NCBI RefSeq assembly: GCF_014489075.1
Contig: NZ_JACTGR010000001.1
Location: 62,001 to 126,000 of the forward strand
Reading direction: 5' to 3'
Source: Sphingomonas sp. JC676
GTDB lineage: Bacteria; Pseudomonadota; Alphaproteobacteria; Sphingomonadales; Sphingomonadaceae
Length of the DNA stretch: 64,000 bases
This document shows, in pieces, positions 38,019-47,472 of this stretch. How positions within the stretch are numbered: the stretch's first letter is position 1; the number at the start of each line of letters is the position of its first letter. The notes beneath the pieces were generated by a model. It was not told where the DNA came from. It worked only from the letters and a program-made list of their open reading frames with translations, and did no database searches. The translations under genes and the position numbers were made by a program.

Positions 38019-39109
38019 TGAAATATACCCATTGTTGAGAGAGTTTTTTCCCCGCGCGGCGGAGTGGCGGGAGTGGAATCGGCCGCCCAAGCGGCCGTCC
38101 ACCGGCTGATGCCTGCTCGACGGCGAATGCGTCCGGCGATCGCCAGCGTGCCCAGGGCAGGCACCAGATCGAGCCGCGCGACGCGCGGGATGCCGTCGAC
38201 AATCACCAGCACAACATCTTCCGCCCGCGCTTCCAGCGGCGGCTTGGTCAGCACGATAATGTCGGCCGCGGCGCCGGGATCGAGTGAGGGAGCCGCCAGG
38301 CCCAGTCGGCGCGCGGCGGTCGCGCCGACGGCGTCGGTGAGCCGTTCGTCGGACAGGAAGCCAAGGGAGCGGGCGACCCGCATCTCATCGAGCAGATCGC
38401 CATCGCCGGAGAGCAGCGAGTCACTGCCGAGCAGCACGTCCACCCCTTCGAGCAACGCCCGCGGCGCGGTTCGCCCCAGCAGGAACAGATTGGACGTCGG
38501 GCACCAGACCAGAGCCGCACCCGACGCGCGGAAGCGCGCAATGGCGTCGCGATCCATGCCGACCCCGTGCACGGCGATCAGCCGGGGCGAGAGCATTCCC
38601 ATGCGGTCGAGCGTGTCGACCTCTTGTTTGGCGGCCGCGCTGACGCCCTCCGCGAGATGCGTGCAGAAGCGCGGCGCGGCTGCAGGAACGACGAAATCCG
38701 GCGCCGTGCCCAGCGAATCGACGGTGGCGATGCGCGCGACGCGCAGCGGGAAGTCGCGCTCGAAATCGGCTTCCCACCGATCATGGTGGACCACCGTGGT
38801 GACGCCGGCGAACAGGTTCTTCCATGCGCCGGCGAGCAACGCCTCGCGGCGCGGCCGCGCGTGGCGCCTGGCGATCAGTTCCTTGTACCGAAGCTGGACA
38901 TCCCGCGCCCAGGCATAGGCATCCGGATAGGGCGGCTCGCCGAGCCGGCCATAGTGATTGCGGTGGAGATGGTCGTGCGCGTTGATCAGCCCGGGGCGGA
39001 CATGGCCTCGGTCGAAGTCGAACCGGATGTCGAAATCGCCTGATGGCTCGACGAGCATGCCTCCCTCGATCGCGATATCGCGATCGGGCGTGCGGATCAG
39101 GATCCGCAT
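38015..39109 (-). CDS. Amidohydrolase of ATZ/TRZ (chlorohydrolase-like) superfamily
   Basis: 364 residues from ATG 39109 with AAGGAAG upstream. The metal-dependent hydrolase motifs are present: HxH in NAHDHLHR, VVHHDRW, CTHLAEG, AVHGVGM, WCPTSNLFLLGR and the Asp of LGSDSLLSGDGDL. Members deaminate or dechlorinate ring compounds or cleave amides; the substrate cannot be read from sequence. The protein is shorter than most (about 450). It is placed between a radical SAM gene and the porin gene, so it probably acts on the same pathway compound. Confidence 0.88.
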   Translation of the reverse strand: MRILIRTPDRDIAIEGGMLVEPSGDFDIRFDFDRGHVRPGLINAHDHLHRNHYGRLGEPPYPDAYAWARDVQLRYKELIARRHARPRREALLAGAWKNLFAGVTTVVHHDRWEADFERDFPLRVARIATVDSLGTAPDFVVPAAAPRFCTHLAEGVSAAAKQEVDTLDRMGMLSPRLIAVHGVGMDRDAIARFRASGAALVWCPTSNLFLLGRTAPRALLEGVDVLLGSDSLLSGDGDLLDEMRVARSLGFLSDERLTDAVGATAARRLGLAAPSLDPGAAADIIVLTKPPLEARAEDVVLVIVDGIPRVARLDLVPALGTLAIAGRIRRRAGISRWTAAWAADSTPATPPRGEKTLSTMGIFQ

Positions 39110-39137
39110 CAGGCTTCCTTCGCGAAGGGCAGCGCGC

Positions 39138-40661
39138 TCATGCTGCCACATCCAGTTCGTCCGCGCCCTGGCGGAGATGGCCATAGGCCTGCCTGTCGTC
39201 GCTCGCGCGTTGCGCCAGCCGGCGAATGCTGCGGAGCAGCACCGGGTTGCCATAGTCCTCGCGCGCCCAACTGCGCAGCGCAAGGATCCGGCCGACCAGC
39301 TTGCCCCAGGCGCGCGTCTTGCCGTCATGCACCGACGGAAAGCGGCTCTTGAGCACCAGTTCGAAATTCTCGATCCGCGCCTTGATCCGCCGGTCCATCC
39401 ACGGAAGATGCGGATCCTCGTGCGTCATCCAGTTGACCCAGTCGGGCTGGACCCATTCCTCGAGATCGGTCGGCGTGCCGGTGAGCGGATCTACATCGCC
39501 ATAGGTCGCGGCGCGCTGCGGCGTCGGCGTGTAGAAATAGGTGATCATTTCCATCTCGGGATTGACCGCCTTCAGGCGCCGGATGAAGCGGAGCGTGTTG
39601 TCGGTCTCGCGCTCCGGTTCGTCCGGATCGCCGAAGACGAAGGAGAATTCCGGGATGATCCCGTGCTCGCGCGTCTTTGCCGCGACTGTCAGGATCTGGT
39701 CGGTCGTGGTGCCCTTCGACATTTTCTTGAGCACTTCGTCCGATCCGGACTCGGCGCCGCAGAATACCATCTTGAGGCCGGCGCGCCGGAGCAGGTCCCA
39801 GGTGTCGTCTGAGAAACGGGAAAGCGTGTCGACCCGTGCCTCGCACCACCAGCGTATCCCCAGCGGCAGGAACGCCTCGCCGATCGCGCGCGCGTGCTTT
39901 TCGTTGAGGAAGAAGTTGTTGTCGTAGAAATGGACCGAATCCATCCCGTGCTCGCGCACCAGGAAGGCAAGGTTCGCGGCCACGCGATCCGCTGCCTGCA
40001 CCTTCTCCTTGCGCCCGAACACCGAGATTACGCCGCAAAAGCTGCATCCGAAGGGACAGCCGATCGACGCTTGATAGACGCCCGAGCGTTGGCCGATGAT
40101 GGTCGGGTGCAGATAGGTGGCGACATCGATCTTGTGAAAGGGCGGATCGCGCAGTTCGTCCGGACCCACCCATTTACGTTCGGGTCCGATCCAGTGCGAT
40201 CCATCGGCCTGGCGGAAGGCGAGGCCCATCACGCTGGCGGGATCCCGCCGGCCCTCGATGACTTCCAGCAGCTCGAGAAAGGTTTGCTCGCCCTGGCCGC
40301 GGATTACCCAGTCGACATAGGGCGCATTGAGCACCGGAGCCGGATAGAGGCTGCCGAAATAGCCGCCCCAGATGATCGGAATGTCCGGATAGCGCTGCTT
40401 GAGCGCCTTCGACAGCGGCACCGCGCTGACAAGCTGCGGCCCTGGCATCACCGTGAGCGCGATCGCGCGTACCGGATCCGATGACGCGGCGCGCGCATCG
40501 ATCATCGCGGTGGCGCTGCCGAGCAGATCCATGCCGGGCAGGTTGCCGTCGAGGATTTCCCAGTCGGTGCCGTCGGGAAGCGCGGCGCCGATTGCCATCA
40601 GGCTCAGCGGGAAGCGGCGGTTCTTGGCACGGGTGGCGCGGGGGTTGATCAGCAGGATCAT
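39138..40661 (-). CDS. B12-binding-domain radical SAM protein (second)
   Basis: A 507-residue protein. An N-terminal cobalamin-type Rossmann domain (ILLINPRATRAKNRRFPLSL, IIWGGYFGSLYP) lacks the DxHxxG motif. The radical SAM TIM barrel has the cluster motif GCPFGCSFC and FCGAESGSDEVLKKM. The C-terminus is helical. Such enzymes methylate or rearrange unreactive carbons, among other reactions. It overlaps the methyltransferase gene by 4 bp. It is paralogous in plan to the first radical SAM of the operon but not a close copy. Confidence 0.9.
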   Translation of the reverse strand: MILLINPRATRAKNRRFPLSLMAIGAALPDGTDWEILDGNLPGMDLLGSATAMIDARAASSDPVRAIALTVMPGPQLVSAVPLSKALKQRYPDIPIIWGGYFGSLYPAPVLNAPYVDWVIRGQGEQTFLELLEVIEGRRDPASVMGLAFRQADGSHWIGPERKWVGPDELRDPPFHKIDVATYLHPTIIGQRSGVYQASIGCPFGCSFCGVISVFGRKEKVQAADRVAANLAFLVREHGMDSVHFYDNNFFLNEKHARAIGEAFLPLGIRWWCEARVDTLSRFSDDTWDLLRRAGLKMVFCGAESGSDEVLKKMSKGTTTDQILTVAAKTREHGIIPEFSFVFGDPDEPERETDNTLRFIRRLKAVNPEMEMITYFYTPTPQRAATYGDVDPLTGTPTDLEEWVQPDWVNWMTHEDPHLPWMDRRIKARIENFELVLKSRFPSVHDGKTRAWGKLVGRILALRSWAREDYGNPVLLRSIRRLAQRASDDRQAYGHLRQGADELDVAA

Positions 40662-41464
40662 GGAATTTGGGCAGTCCAGATGTCGAAGCGCGATGGAACG
40701 CGAGCGCGCCGCAGCCGGGCGGTGAGCGGGCGCAGCTCGTACCAGAACGGATAGGTGACGCGCCGCCGTCGCCAGACGAGGCCCAGCGATGCCGAAGCGC
40801 GGCCTAGCCGCGCGGCGGTGAGATATTCGATGTGCGGCAGCGCGAGCAGGCTCCCCGCCCGATCGCCGAAGCGCTCGGCGGCATGGGCATGCTTCTCGGC
40901 GACCATCGCGGCGCCCTGCGCATCCTGCGCATAGAAAGGGGAATCGAGAATGACGATCGTCCCGCCGCGCTGTGTCGCGCGCACGGCCTCCGCCAGGGTC
41001 GTACCGAGATTGGTCGCATAATGGAGCGCGGCATTAAACACGGTGAGATCGGCGATGCGGTCTCCCACCGGCAGCGCGTCGAACGAGGCGACGAAGCAAT
41101 CGAAAGACACTTCCTCCAGGAAAGCCTTTGCGGCGCCAAGCCCGTCGACCCTGTCGTCGCGAATATCGATGGCGGCGCAATCATGCCCGCGCAGCGCAAG
41201 CCGATAGGACAACCAGCCATTCCCGGCGCCGAGATCGAGCGTCCGTGGCCGCCGCCGAAGGTGCCTCTCCATCGGATCGACCACATGTTCGACAAAGGCC
41301 TCGAAAGTCCGAGCGCGCACCGCCCATTGCCGCGCCAAGGGCCCGTATTTGAGCCAGGGGAGGCTGAGCAGCTCTTCATGTCCATGCCCGCGGCCTTCCA
41401 GGGCGCGATGGGCGGCATAGTCGGTGCGAAAGCGCTCAAGCGTGTCGGAGAGCGGGACGTTCAC
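40658..41464 (-). CDS. Class I SAM-dependent methyltransferase
   Basis: A 268-residue protein. Motif I is LDLGAGNGWLSYRLA, followed by AIDIRDDRVDGL and FNAALHYATNLG, then GGTIVILDSPFY. N-terminal residues (YAAHRALEGRGHGHEELLSLP) resemble methyltransferases of natural-product and sugar clusters. It overlaps both neighbouring radical SAM genes by 4 bp, so all three are translated together. Confidence 0.88.
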   Translation of the reverse strand: MNVPLSDTLERFRTDYAAHRALEGRGHGHEELLSLPWLKYGPLARQWAVRARTFEAFVEHVVDPMERHLRRRPRTLDLGAGNGWLSYRLALRGHDCAAIDIRDDRVDGLGAAKAFLEEVSFDCFVASFDALPVGDRIADLTVFNAALHYATNLGTTLAEAVRATQRGGTIVILDSPFYAQDAQGAAMVAEKHAHAAERFGDRAGSLLALPHIEYLTAARLGRASASLGLVWRRRRVTYPFWYELRPLTARLRRARVPSRFDIWTAQIP

Positions 41465-42858
41465 GCGCGAAGCTCCATCCGAACCGGGTTCGATGAGCGA
41501 TGGGCGTCCGCGCGACGGGCAAGGTCATGCCAATGCAGCTCATCGACCATCCCCGCGCCCACGTCCGCGTGCAGCGCGTCGCGCACCATGCGATAGAATG
41601 CGGTGTCGAAGGTGCCCTGGAAGAGCATCGCGAGCTCATCGGTGTCGCGCCAGTTGCGGCGCACGCCAAGCTCGGCGACCACGCGATCGTGAAATACCGT
41701 GCCCGGCAGCGGATAGGAAACCGATACGCCGATCTCGTCGGGTCGTTCGTCGCGCAGCAAATCCCGGGTAAGGAGAATGTCTTCCCAGTCCTCGGGCGGA
41801 TAGCCGAGCTGGAGGAACCAGCCCGTGCGAATCCCGTGCCGACGCAACGTCCGTGTAGCATGCCGCACGGATTCGACCTGCGTGCCCTTGTCCATCGCAT
41901 CGAGAATCCGCTGCGAACCGGATTCGACGCCGAGCCAGACCTCCTCAGCGCCTGCGGCCGCCAGCGCCGTCACCACTCGTTCGGTGATCAGATTGGTACG
42001 CGATTGCATCATGAACGGGATGCGCGCGTCACGCCGGATCACGGCTTCGGCGAATTCGGCGATCCAGTCTTCGGTCATTCCAAAGATGTCATCGGCGAAC
42101 CAGATATGGTCGGGCGCGACGTCGCGCTTGAGCCGCGCCATTTCCTCGGCGATCGATGCCGCTGAACGCTGGGTGTAGCGCCGGCCGAACGTGGGCTTGG
42201 CGCACCAGTTGCAAGAATATGGGCAGCCGCGCGACGCGGCCATGTTCCATGACAAGCGGCCATGAGCCTGCGTCCATGTATCGCGATAGGCGGCGACATC
42301 GACCAGATCCCAGGCGGGAAAAGGCAGTGCATCCAGTGCATGCTCCTGCCGGCGAGGTGGCGTGTAATGCAGCTGCCCCGTGGCATCGAGCAGGATCAGC
42401 CCGGGCGTCTTCTCGAGCGGCGTTGCGCCTATAAGCGCCTCGGTGATCGCCTTCGCGCCAAGTTCTCCCTCGCCCGTTAGCACCGCGTCGGCGCCGGCCT
42501 CGAGATATTGGCGCGGATTGTCCGAGGCATCTGGCCCGTTGACGGCCACCCGCGCGCCGGCACTGCGCGCCGCAGCCACCATGTGCAGGGCATCGGCACG
42601 CCGATCCTCGGTGCACATCTTGGTGAGATAATTGAAATTATCCTCGATGATCAGGACGATCGCGGGCTTCAGTTCGGCCAGGCACTGGTCGAACATGTCG
42701 GTGCAGGGTTCAAAGGTGGCATCGAACAACGCGACTTGATGACCCCGCTCGCGAAGGATCGCTACGGCGAGCAGGGTGGCCAGCGGCGCATAGGGTTTAG
42801 ATCGTTCGAATTGTTTGCGGTCGCGCCGCAGATAGAAAGAGTGAGCGACCAGAATCAC
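41461..42858 (-). CDS. B12-binding-domain radical SAM protein (first)
   Basis: A 465-residue protein. A cobalamin-type domain in residues 1-150 (LLAVAILRERGHQVALFDATF) has no DxHxxG. The radical SAM core has the cluster motif RGCPYSCNWC at about 215, then HIWFADDIFGMT and VWLGVESGSQRILDAMDKG. First gene of the minus-strand operon, 101 bp from the divergent kinase-like gene, so a shared promoter region is likely. Reaction unknown. Confidence 0.9.
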   Translation of the reverse strand: MILVAHSFYLRRDRKQFERSKPYAPLATLLAVAILRERGHQVALFDATFEPCTDMFDQCLAELKPAIVLIIEDNFNYLTKMCTEDRRADALHMVAAARSAGARVAVNGPDASDNPRQYLEAGADAVLTGEGELGAKAITEALIGATPLEKTPGLILLDATGQLHYTPPRRQEHALDALPFPAWDLVDVAAYRDTWTQAHGRLSWNMAASRGCPYSCNWCAKPTFGRRYTQRSAASIAEEMARLKRDVAPDHIWFADDIFGMTEDWIAEFAEAVIRRDARIPFMMQSRTNLITERVVTALAAAGAEEVWLGVESGSQRILDAMDKGTQVESVRHATRTLRRHGIRTGWFLQLGYPPEDWEDILLTRDLLRDERPDEIGVSVSYPLPGTVFHDRVVAELGVRRNWRDTDELAMLFQGTFDTAFYRMVRDALHADVGAGMVDELHWHDLARRADAHRSSNPVRMELRA

Positions 42859-42959
42859 ATTGCCACCCCTGCCTTGTACATCGTCCAGGTTAGTGGCGGG
42901 ACGCGGGGCGAAGGTTCAAACTACGCCCAGGAAAGCAGCGGGACCCATTGAACCTTTAG

Positions 42960-43973
42960 ATGCTCGACTTCCACTTATGGAGCGGAGCAAGCAGGGCGCA
43001 GGCAATGGACACAGCGATCGTTGAGAACGACCCAGCTCGCGAAATGGCGTCGCGCGAAGGTTACGTCTCGGCGCATTTTTCGCCGCTTGGCGTCACGCTC
43101 CAAGTGACGGCAAGCAACGCGCAGTTGATCCATGCCGTCGCCGATGCGTGCCTTGGCTGGGAAGCGCCGACCGATCCTGGCGGGCCGATGTTACGCCTGT
43201 CGCTGAAGGTCGGTCCGGTTTCGGTCAGCGGCACCGGTCCTGTCGTCCGTACGGATGGGCCTCGTCTCTTGATCCAGGGCGACGCGGACGTAGATGCGGG
43301 CGCCGATGCCGAGCATGGCTACGCCTGGTGTCGAGTAGCCAACGCCGACGCGTTTCGTGATCCGGATTTTCGCGAACAAGTGCTGGACGGCCTGATCTTG
43401 TGGCTCGTCACCCGAAGCGGGCGCACGCCGCTCCACGCCTCGGCTTTTGTCGTGGGCTCCACGGCGATGCTGCTGGCGGGACGTAGCGGCTCGGGCAAGA
43501 GCTGCCTTGCGCTCGCGGCGTACTCGGCGGGCTATCCTCTGCTCTCCGACGATACCGTCTATATCGAGATGCAGCGCAGGTTCCGCGTCTGGGGCATTCC
43601 GCGCCCGGTGCATGTCTTCCCCGAAGACGCATCCGAACATGCGGCCGGGCCGATCCGCCTCCGCAACGGCAAGCGCAAGCGCGCCATCGCGCTGACCGCT
43701 CCTCCAAAGCCGGTAACGGCTGACGCCGCGATATTGCTCATGCTCCAGCGCGGCGACCACCTTTCCCTCGACGCACTCGAACCGTCGGAAGCGGCTGTGG
43801 CGCTCGGGCCCCTCGAACCGGGCTTCGACCTGCTCGCAGAAGATGTCATGCTGGCCCTGCACAGACTCACACGACATGGAGCGTGGCGCCTGAACCTCGG
43901 ATTGGACCCCGCCGAGGCGATCCGCTTCCTGACCGCGAATCTTCCGATGTTGGCGTCGAGAGCCGTGTCGTGA
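42960..43973 (+). CDS. HPr-kinase-like P-loop protein
   Basis: A 337-residue protein. The kinase-like part begins near residue 155: TPLHASAFVVG, P-loop AGRSGSGKSCLAL, then YPLLSDDTVYIE, as in the C-terminal domain of HPr kinase/phosphorylase. The N-terminal half is specific to HprK-related proteins of biosynthetic and glycan loci. No HPr or PTS gene is nearby. Related kinases phosphorylate peptides or sugars in other clusters; the target here is unknown. Divergent from the radical SAM operon, and its stop overlaps the GTG of the broken glycosyltransferase gene. Confidence 0.82.
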   Translation: MLDFHLWSGASRAQAMDTAIVENDPAREMASREGYVSAHFSPLGVTLQVTASNAQLIHAVADACLGWEAPTDPGGPMLRLSLKVGPVSVSGTGPVVRTDGPRLLIQGDADVDAGADAEHGYAWCRVANADAFRDPDFREQVLDGLILWLVTRSGRTPLHASAFVVGSTAMLLAGRSGSGKSCLALAAYSAGYPLLSDDTVYIEMQRRFRVWGIPRPVHVFPEDASEHAAGPIRLRNGKRKRAIALTAPPKPVTADAAILLMLQRGDHLSLDALEPSEAAVALGPLEPGFDLLAEDVMLALHRLTRHGAWRLNLGLDPAEAIRFLTANLPMLASRAVS

Positions 43974-44859
43974 AACCCCGCGTAGTGCAGGTGAATTGCG
44001 TCCTCGATCCCCAGCGCCGCGAGCCCGAGACCTTACTTAAGGCTTGATGGACGCTTCCCGCAGTGGCCGAGGCAACCGCCAGAGCAGGCGCCGACGTTGT
44101 GGTGGTGCAAGCGAGCCATGCCCTGTCCGCTTCTCGCGTCGGGGCGTGCACTATCACTTCGTGCCGGTCGCGGCGCTGGCGCCGTGGCACCTTGCCCGCG
44201 CGGTTCGTGCCGAAAATCCCGATGTCGTGCACCTGAACGGTCTCGAATTCCCGCTCCACGCGCGCGCTCTCTCTGCCCACTCGGCACCGGTGCTCGTGCA
44301 GGACCATGCCAGTCACACCTGGCGGCGGGGATTGGGTCGGTTGCGCCGCTGGGGTTATGACCGCATCGCCGCCGCGTCCCCCACCGCGCCGGCCCAGGCC
44401 GATCCGTTCCTGCAAACCGGACAATTGCCCCGTGACCTGCCGGTCTTCGCGATCCCCGAGTGCTCGAGCGACTTCGTGCCCGGACAGCGGGAGGAAGCTC
44501 GGTATCGCATCGGCGTCCATGGCGATCCGGCGCTGCTCTGGATCGGGCATCTCAATGCGAACAAGGATCCCCTCACTATCGTTCGCGCGGTGGCGCAGGC
44601 TCTCGAAAGCATGCCGAACCTCGAGCTGTGGGTCGTGTTCATCGGCACCGAGCTGCTACGCGAGGTCGAGACACTGCTGGCTGCGTTTCCCTCCCTTGCG
44701 GCGCGCACGCATCTGCTCGGTCATGTGCCCCATGACCGGATCCAGGACCTTTGCCGCGCATGCGACCTGTTTGTGAGCGGCAGCCATCGGCATTTTGGCC
44801 GCGATGCGCAGATCGGGACGGGCGAACCCTTGCATCAAATGAATGGGTCATTGCCCTGA
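43970..44859 (+). pseudogene. Glycosyltransferase (GT4-like) pseudogene
   Basis: The GTG overlapping the kinase stop opens KPRVVQVNCVLDPQRREPET and hits TGA at 44045-44047. The same frame continues with AVAEATARAGADVVVVQASHAL, then homology shifts to another frame near 44140: GVHYHFVPVAALAPWHLARAV, PDVVHLNGLEFP, LLWIGHLNANKDPLTIVRA. It breaks off after CRACDLFVSGSHR, where the nucleotide-sugar site (E-x7-E region) should follow. Three lesions: stop, frameshift, and loss of the C-terminal third. A product from 44044 to 44859 could still be made but would lack the catalytic end. Confidence 0.8.
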
Positions 44860-44989
44860 CAGAATGCATGACAATCAAAGACATACGTCCGTCATTGCAC
44901 TGCAGCAACAACGCCATCCAACCGTCACGACAGGCCTCTAGGCCCCCGGCCGGTCCGCAGTCGGCGGATCCAGGGACGGGAATTTAAAA

Positions 44990-47470
44990 ATGAAGGTCGC
45001 ATATCCGGTTCGCATCGCACTGTTCACGCTGCTCATGGGCTGCAGCACCAGTGCGCTCGCCCAAGCTAACGAGGAGCCGGTCACTGCTGGGGCGGACGCC
45101 CAGGGCGACGACATCATCGTCACCGGCCGCGCCGGTACTGCCCAGCGCACCAAGGCCGAGATGAGCTATTCGGTCACACGCATCGACGAGGAAGCGCTGC
45201 GCCTGCAGGCGCCGACCAGCGTCACCGAAGCGCTGAAATCCGTTCCCGGCTTCTGGGTCGAGGCATCGGGCGGCGAGGCCAGCGGCAACGTCCGCGCGCG
45301 CGGCGTGCCGGTCGACGGCTTCGGCTCGATCCAGCTGCTCGAGGACGGCATCCCCGTCCAGCACGATCCGGCGCTCGGCTATCTGAACGGCGACCAAGTC
45401 TTCCGCCTGGACGAGACGATCGAGCGGATCGAAGTGGTCCGCGGCGGCCCGGCCTCGCTCTTCTACTCGAACGCGCCGGCGGGTGCGGTCAATTTCATCC
45501 CGCGCCAAGTGGGGGATCATGCCGAAGGCATCGTCAAGGCGACGCTGGGCGCCGACAGCATGTATCGCACCGACTTCTGGGTCGGCGCGCCGATCGGCGA
45601 GTGGAAGTTCGCGGTGGGCGGCTTCTATCGTTCGGAAGGCGGCGTGCGCGATCCCGGCTTCACCGCCAACCACGGCGGCCAGATCCGCGCCACCGTGTCG
45701 CGCGACTGGGAGCGTGCCAAGTTCAGCCTGGATGTGAAGCGAATGGACGATATCGTCGGCTTCTACACCGGCATCCCGATGCGCACCTATTCGGACGGCA
45801 AGATCCGCGCGGTGCCCGGCTTCGACGGCCATTACGGCACGGTCGCGGGTCCCGAGACCGAGCGCGTCAAGATGATCATGGGCGATGGCAGCCTCTATGA
45901 TTTCGACAACAGCGTCGGCACGCAGGTGAAGCGCACCCAGGTCACCGGCAAGTTCGAGTTCGAGCCCTGGGACAATTGGAAGATCACCAACACCACCCGC
46001 TACAATGACACGACTACGCAGCGTAACGGCGTGTTCCCCAACACGCTGCAGAGCGCGACCAGCCTACTGACCCAGTCGGCGGCGCTGCTCGGCCAGGCGC
46101 CGGGCGCGGCCGCGCTCCAGTTCCGCTATGCGACGGCGCCCAGCCAAGTGTTCGACAATGCCAACCAGAACGGCAACGGCCTGGTGATCGTCGGCGGCCT
46201 GCGTGGCGTGACGATGCCGGTGAAGGAGTTCATGAGCGACACGCGCATCTCGCATCGCTTCGACATGGGCTCGACCACGCACGACATAACGTTCGGCTAC
46301 TACTTCGCGAACATCAACGAGGACTTCAGCCGCTATTCCTCGACCGCGCTGCTCGACGTGCGCGACAATGCCCGGCTGCTCGACCTGGTCGCGGTCGATG
46401 GCGCGGGCAATGTCGTCAAGACCTTCACCGATCACGGCATCTACAAGTACGGCTATGAGTGGGAGGATGCGCATGGCGAGCAGACGACCAACGCGCTCTA
46501 TCTGGCCGACGAATGGCAAATCACCCCGAACCTGCGCATCGATGGCGGCGTGCGCTGGGAGACGATGCGCGCGCGCGGCACGGTGGCTCTCAAGAAGACG
46601 GTCAACCTCAACCCGAACAACCCGGCGACGTCGTCGATCAGCACCGGCAGCGGCGTCTATGCCAATTACGACCAGAATTTCAGCCACACGACCTGGACGG
46701 CCGGCGTCGACTATCAGTTCAGCAAGCATGCCGGCCTGTTCGCGCGCTACACCTCGGCCAACCGCCTGCCGAGCCTGGGCAACTACATCACCAGCCCGAC
46801 AGCGAAGCCGATCATCCAGACGATGGACCTGGGCGAAGTCGGCCTGAAATATGCCAGCCCGCTGATCGATCTCTACGCGACCGGCTTCTGGACCAAGTAC
46901 AACAACGTCTCCTTCACCAACTATCGCTTCGATCTGAACGGCCCGGCGGTCAGTGAGACGCGCTATGCCGATACCCAGACCTTCGGCGTCGAGCTGGAAG
47001 GCACGTTGCACCCGGTCCGCTGGTTCGACGTGTCGGCCACGGCGACGCTTGAGGATCCGAAGTACAAGGGCCTCACCTATGTCGACGCCGCGGGCAAGAC
47101 CTTCGACTTCGACGGCAACCAATTGATCCGCGTGCCCACGGTCAGCCTGCGCTTCGTACCGGGCTTCAACCTGCTCGACGGCCGCATCCGACTGCAGGGA
47201 TCGTGGGAATATGAAGGCAAGCGCTATGTCGACACCGCCAACTCGGTGCGGCTGCCGGCCTATGCCACGGTCAATCTGAGCGCTCGCTTCGATGTTTCGC
47301 AGAAGCTGTCGCTCTATGGCTATGTCGACAACGTCAACAACTCGCTGGGCTTGACCGAGGGCAACCCCCGCGCCGGCGAGCTGCAGAACGGCGATGCCGG
47401 TGCCAACACCTTCATCGCGCGTCCGCTGATCGGGCGGAATTTCCGCGCAGCCCTGATGTATCGGTTCTGA
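44990..47470 (+). CDS. TonB-dependent receptor
   Basis: An 826-residue protein. A signal peptide ends near ALAQA, followed by a TonB box-like DDIIVTG, a plug domain with SVTEALKSVPGF, VRARGVPVDGFG and the RIEVVRGGPASLFYSNAPAGAVNFI signature, then a 22-strand barrel ending NFRAALMYRF. Transport is driven by TonB/ExbBD. The metallohydrolase gene starts 2 bp after its stop, so they share a transcript and probably a substrate. The preceding 130 bp are non-coding. Confidence 0.93.
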   Translation: MKVAYPVRIALFTLLMGCSTSALAQANEEPVTAGADAQGDDIIVTGRAGTAQRTKAEMSYSVTRIDEEALRLQAPTSVTEALKSVPGFWVEASGGEASGNVRARGVPVDGFGSIQLLEDGIPVQHDPALGYLNGDQVFRLDETIERIEVVRGGPASLFYSNAPAGAVNFIPRQVGDHAEGIVKATLGADSMYRTDFWVGAPIGEWKFAVGGFYRSEGGVRDPGFTANHGGQIRATVSRDWERAKFSLDVKRMDDIVGFYTGIPMRTYSDGKIRAVPGFDGHYGTVAGPETERVKMIMGDGSLYDFDNSVGTQVKRTQVTGKFEFEPWDNWKITNTTRYNDTTTQRNGVFPNTLQSATSLLTQSAALLGQAPGAAALQFRYATAPSQVFDNANQNGNGLVIVGGLRGVTMPVKEFMSDTRISHRFDMGSTTHDITFGYYFANINEDFSRYSSTALLDVRDNARLLDLVAVDGAGNVVKTFTDHGIYKYGYEWEDAHGEQTTNALYLADEWQITPNLRIDGGVRWETMRARGTVALKKTVNLNPNNPATSSISTGSGVYANYDQNFSHTTWTAGVDYQFSKHAGLFARYTSANRLPSLGNYITSPTAKPIIQTMDLGEVGLKYASPLIDLYATGFWTKYNNVSFTNYRFDLNGPAVSETRYADTQTFGVELEGTLHPVRWFDVSATATLEDPKYKGLTYVDAAGKTFDFDGNQLIRVPTVSLRFVPGFNLLDGRIRLQGSWEYEGKRYVDTANSVRLPAYATVNLSARFDVSQKLSLYGYVDNVNNSLGLTEGNPRAGELQNGDAGANTFIARPLIGRNFRAALMYRF

Positions 47471-47472
47471 TC

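Noticed and set aside
44864..44986. Two tiny frames (25 and 39 codons) before the TonB receptor, considered as a RiPP precursor for the radical SAM locus
   Set aside because: No ribosome site, no leader/core pattern or repeated Cys/Ser/Thr motif, and they lie across the broken glycosyltransferase from the operon.
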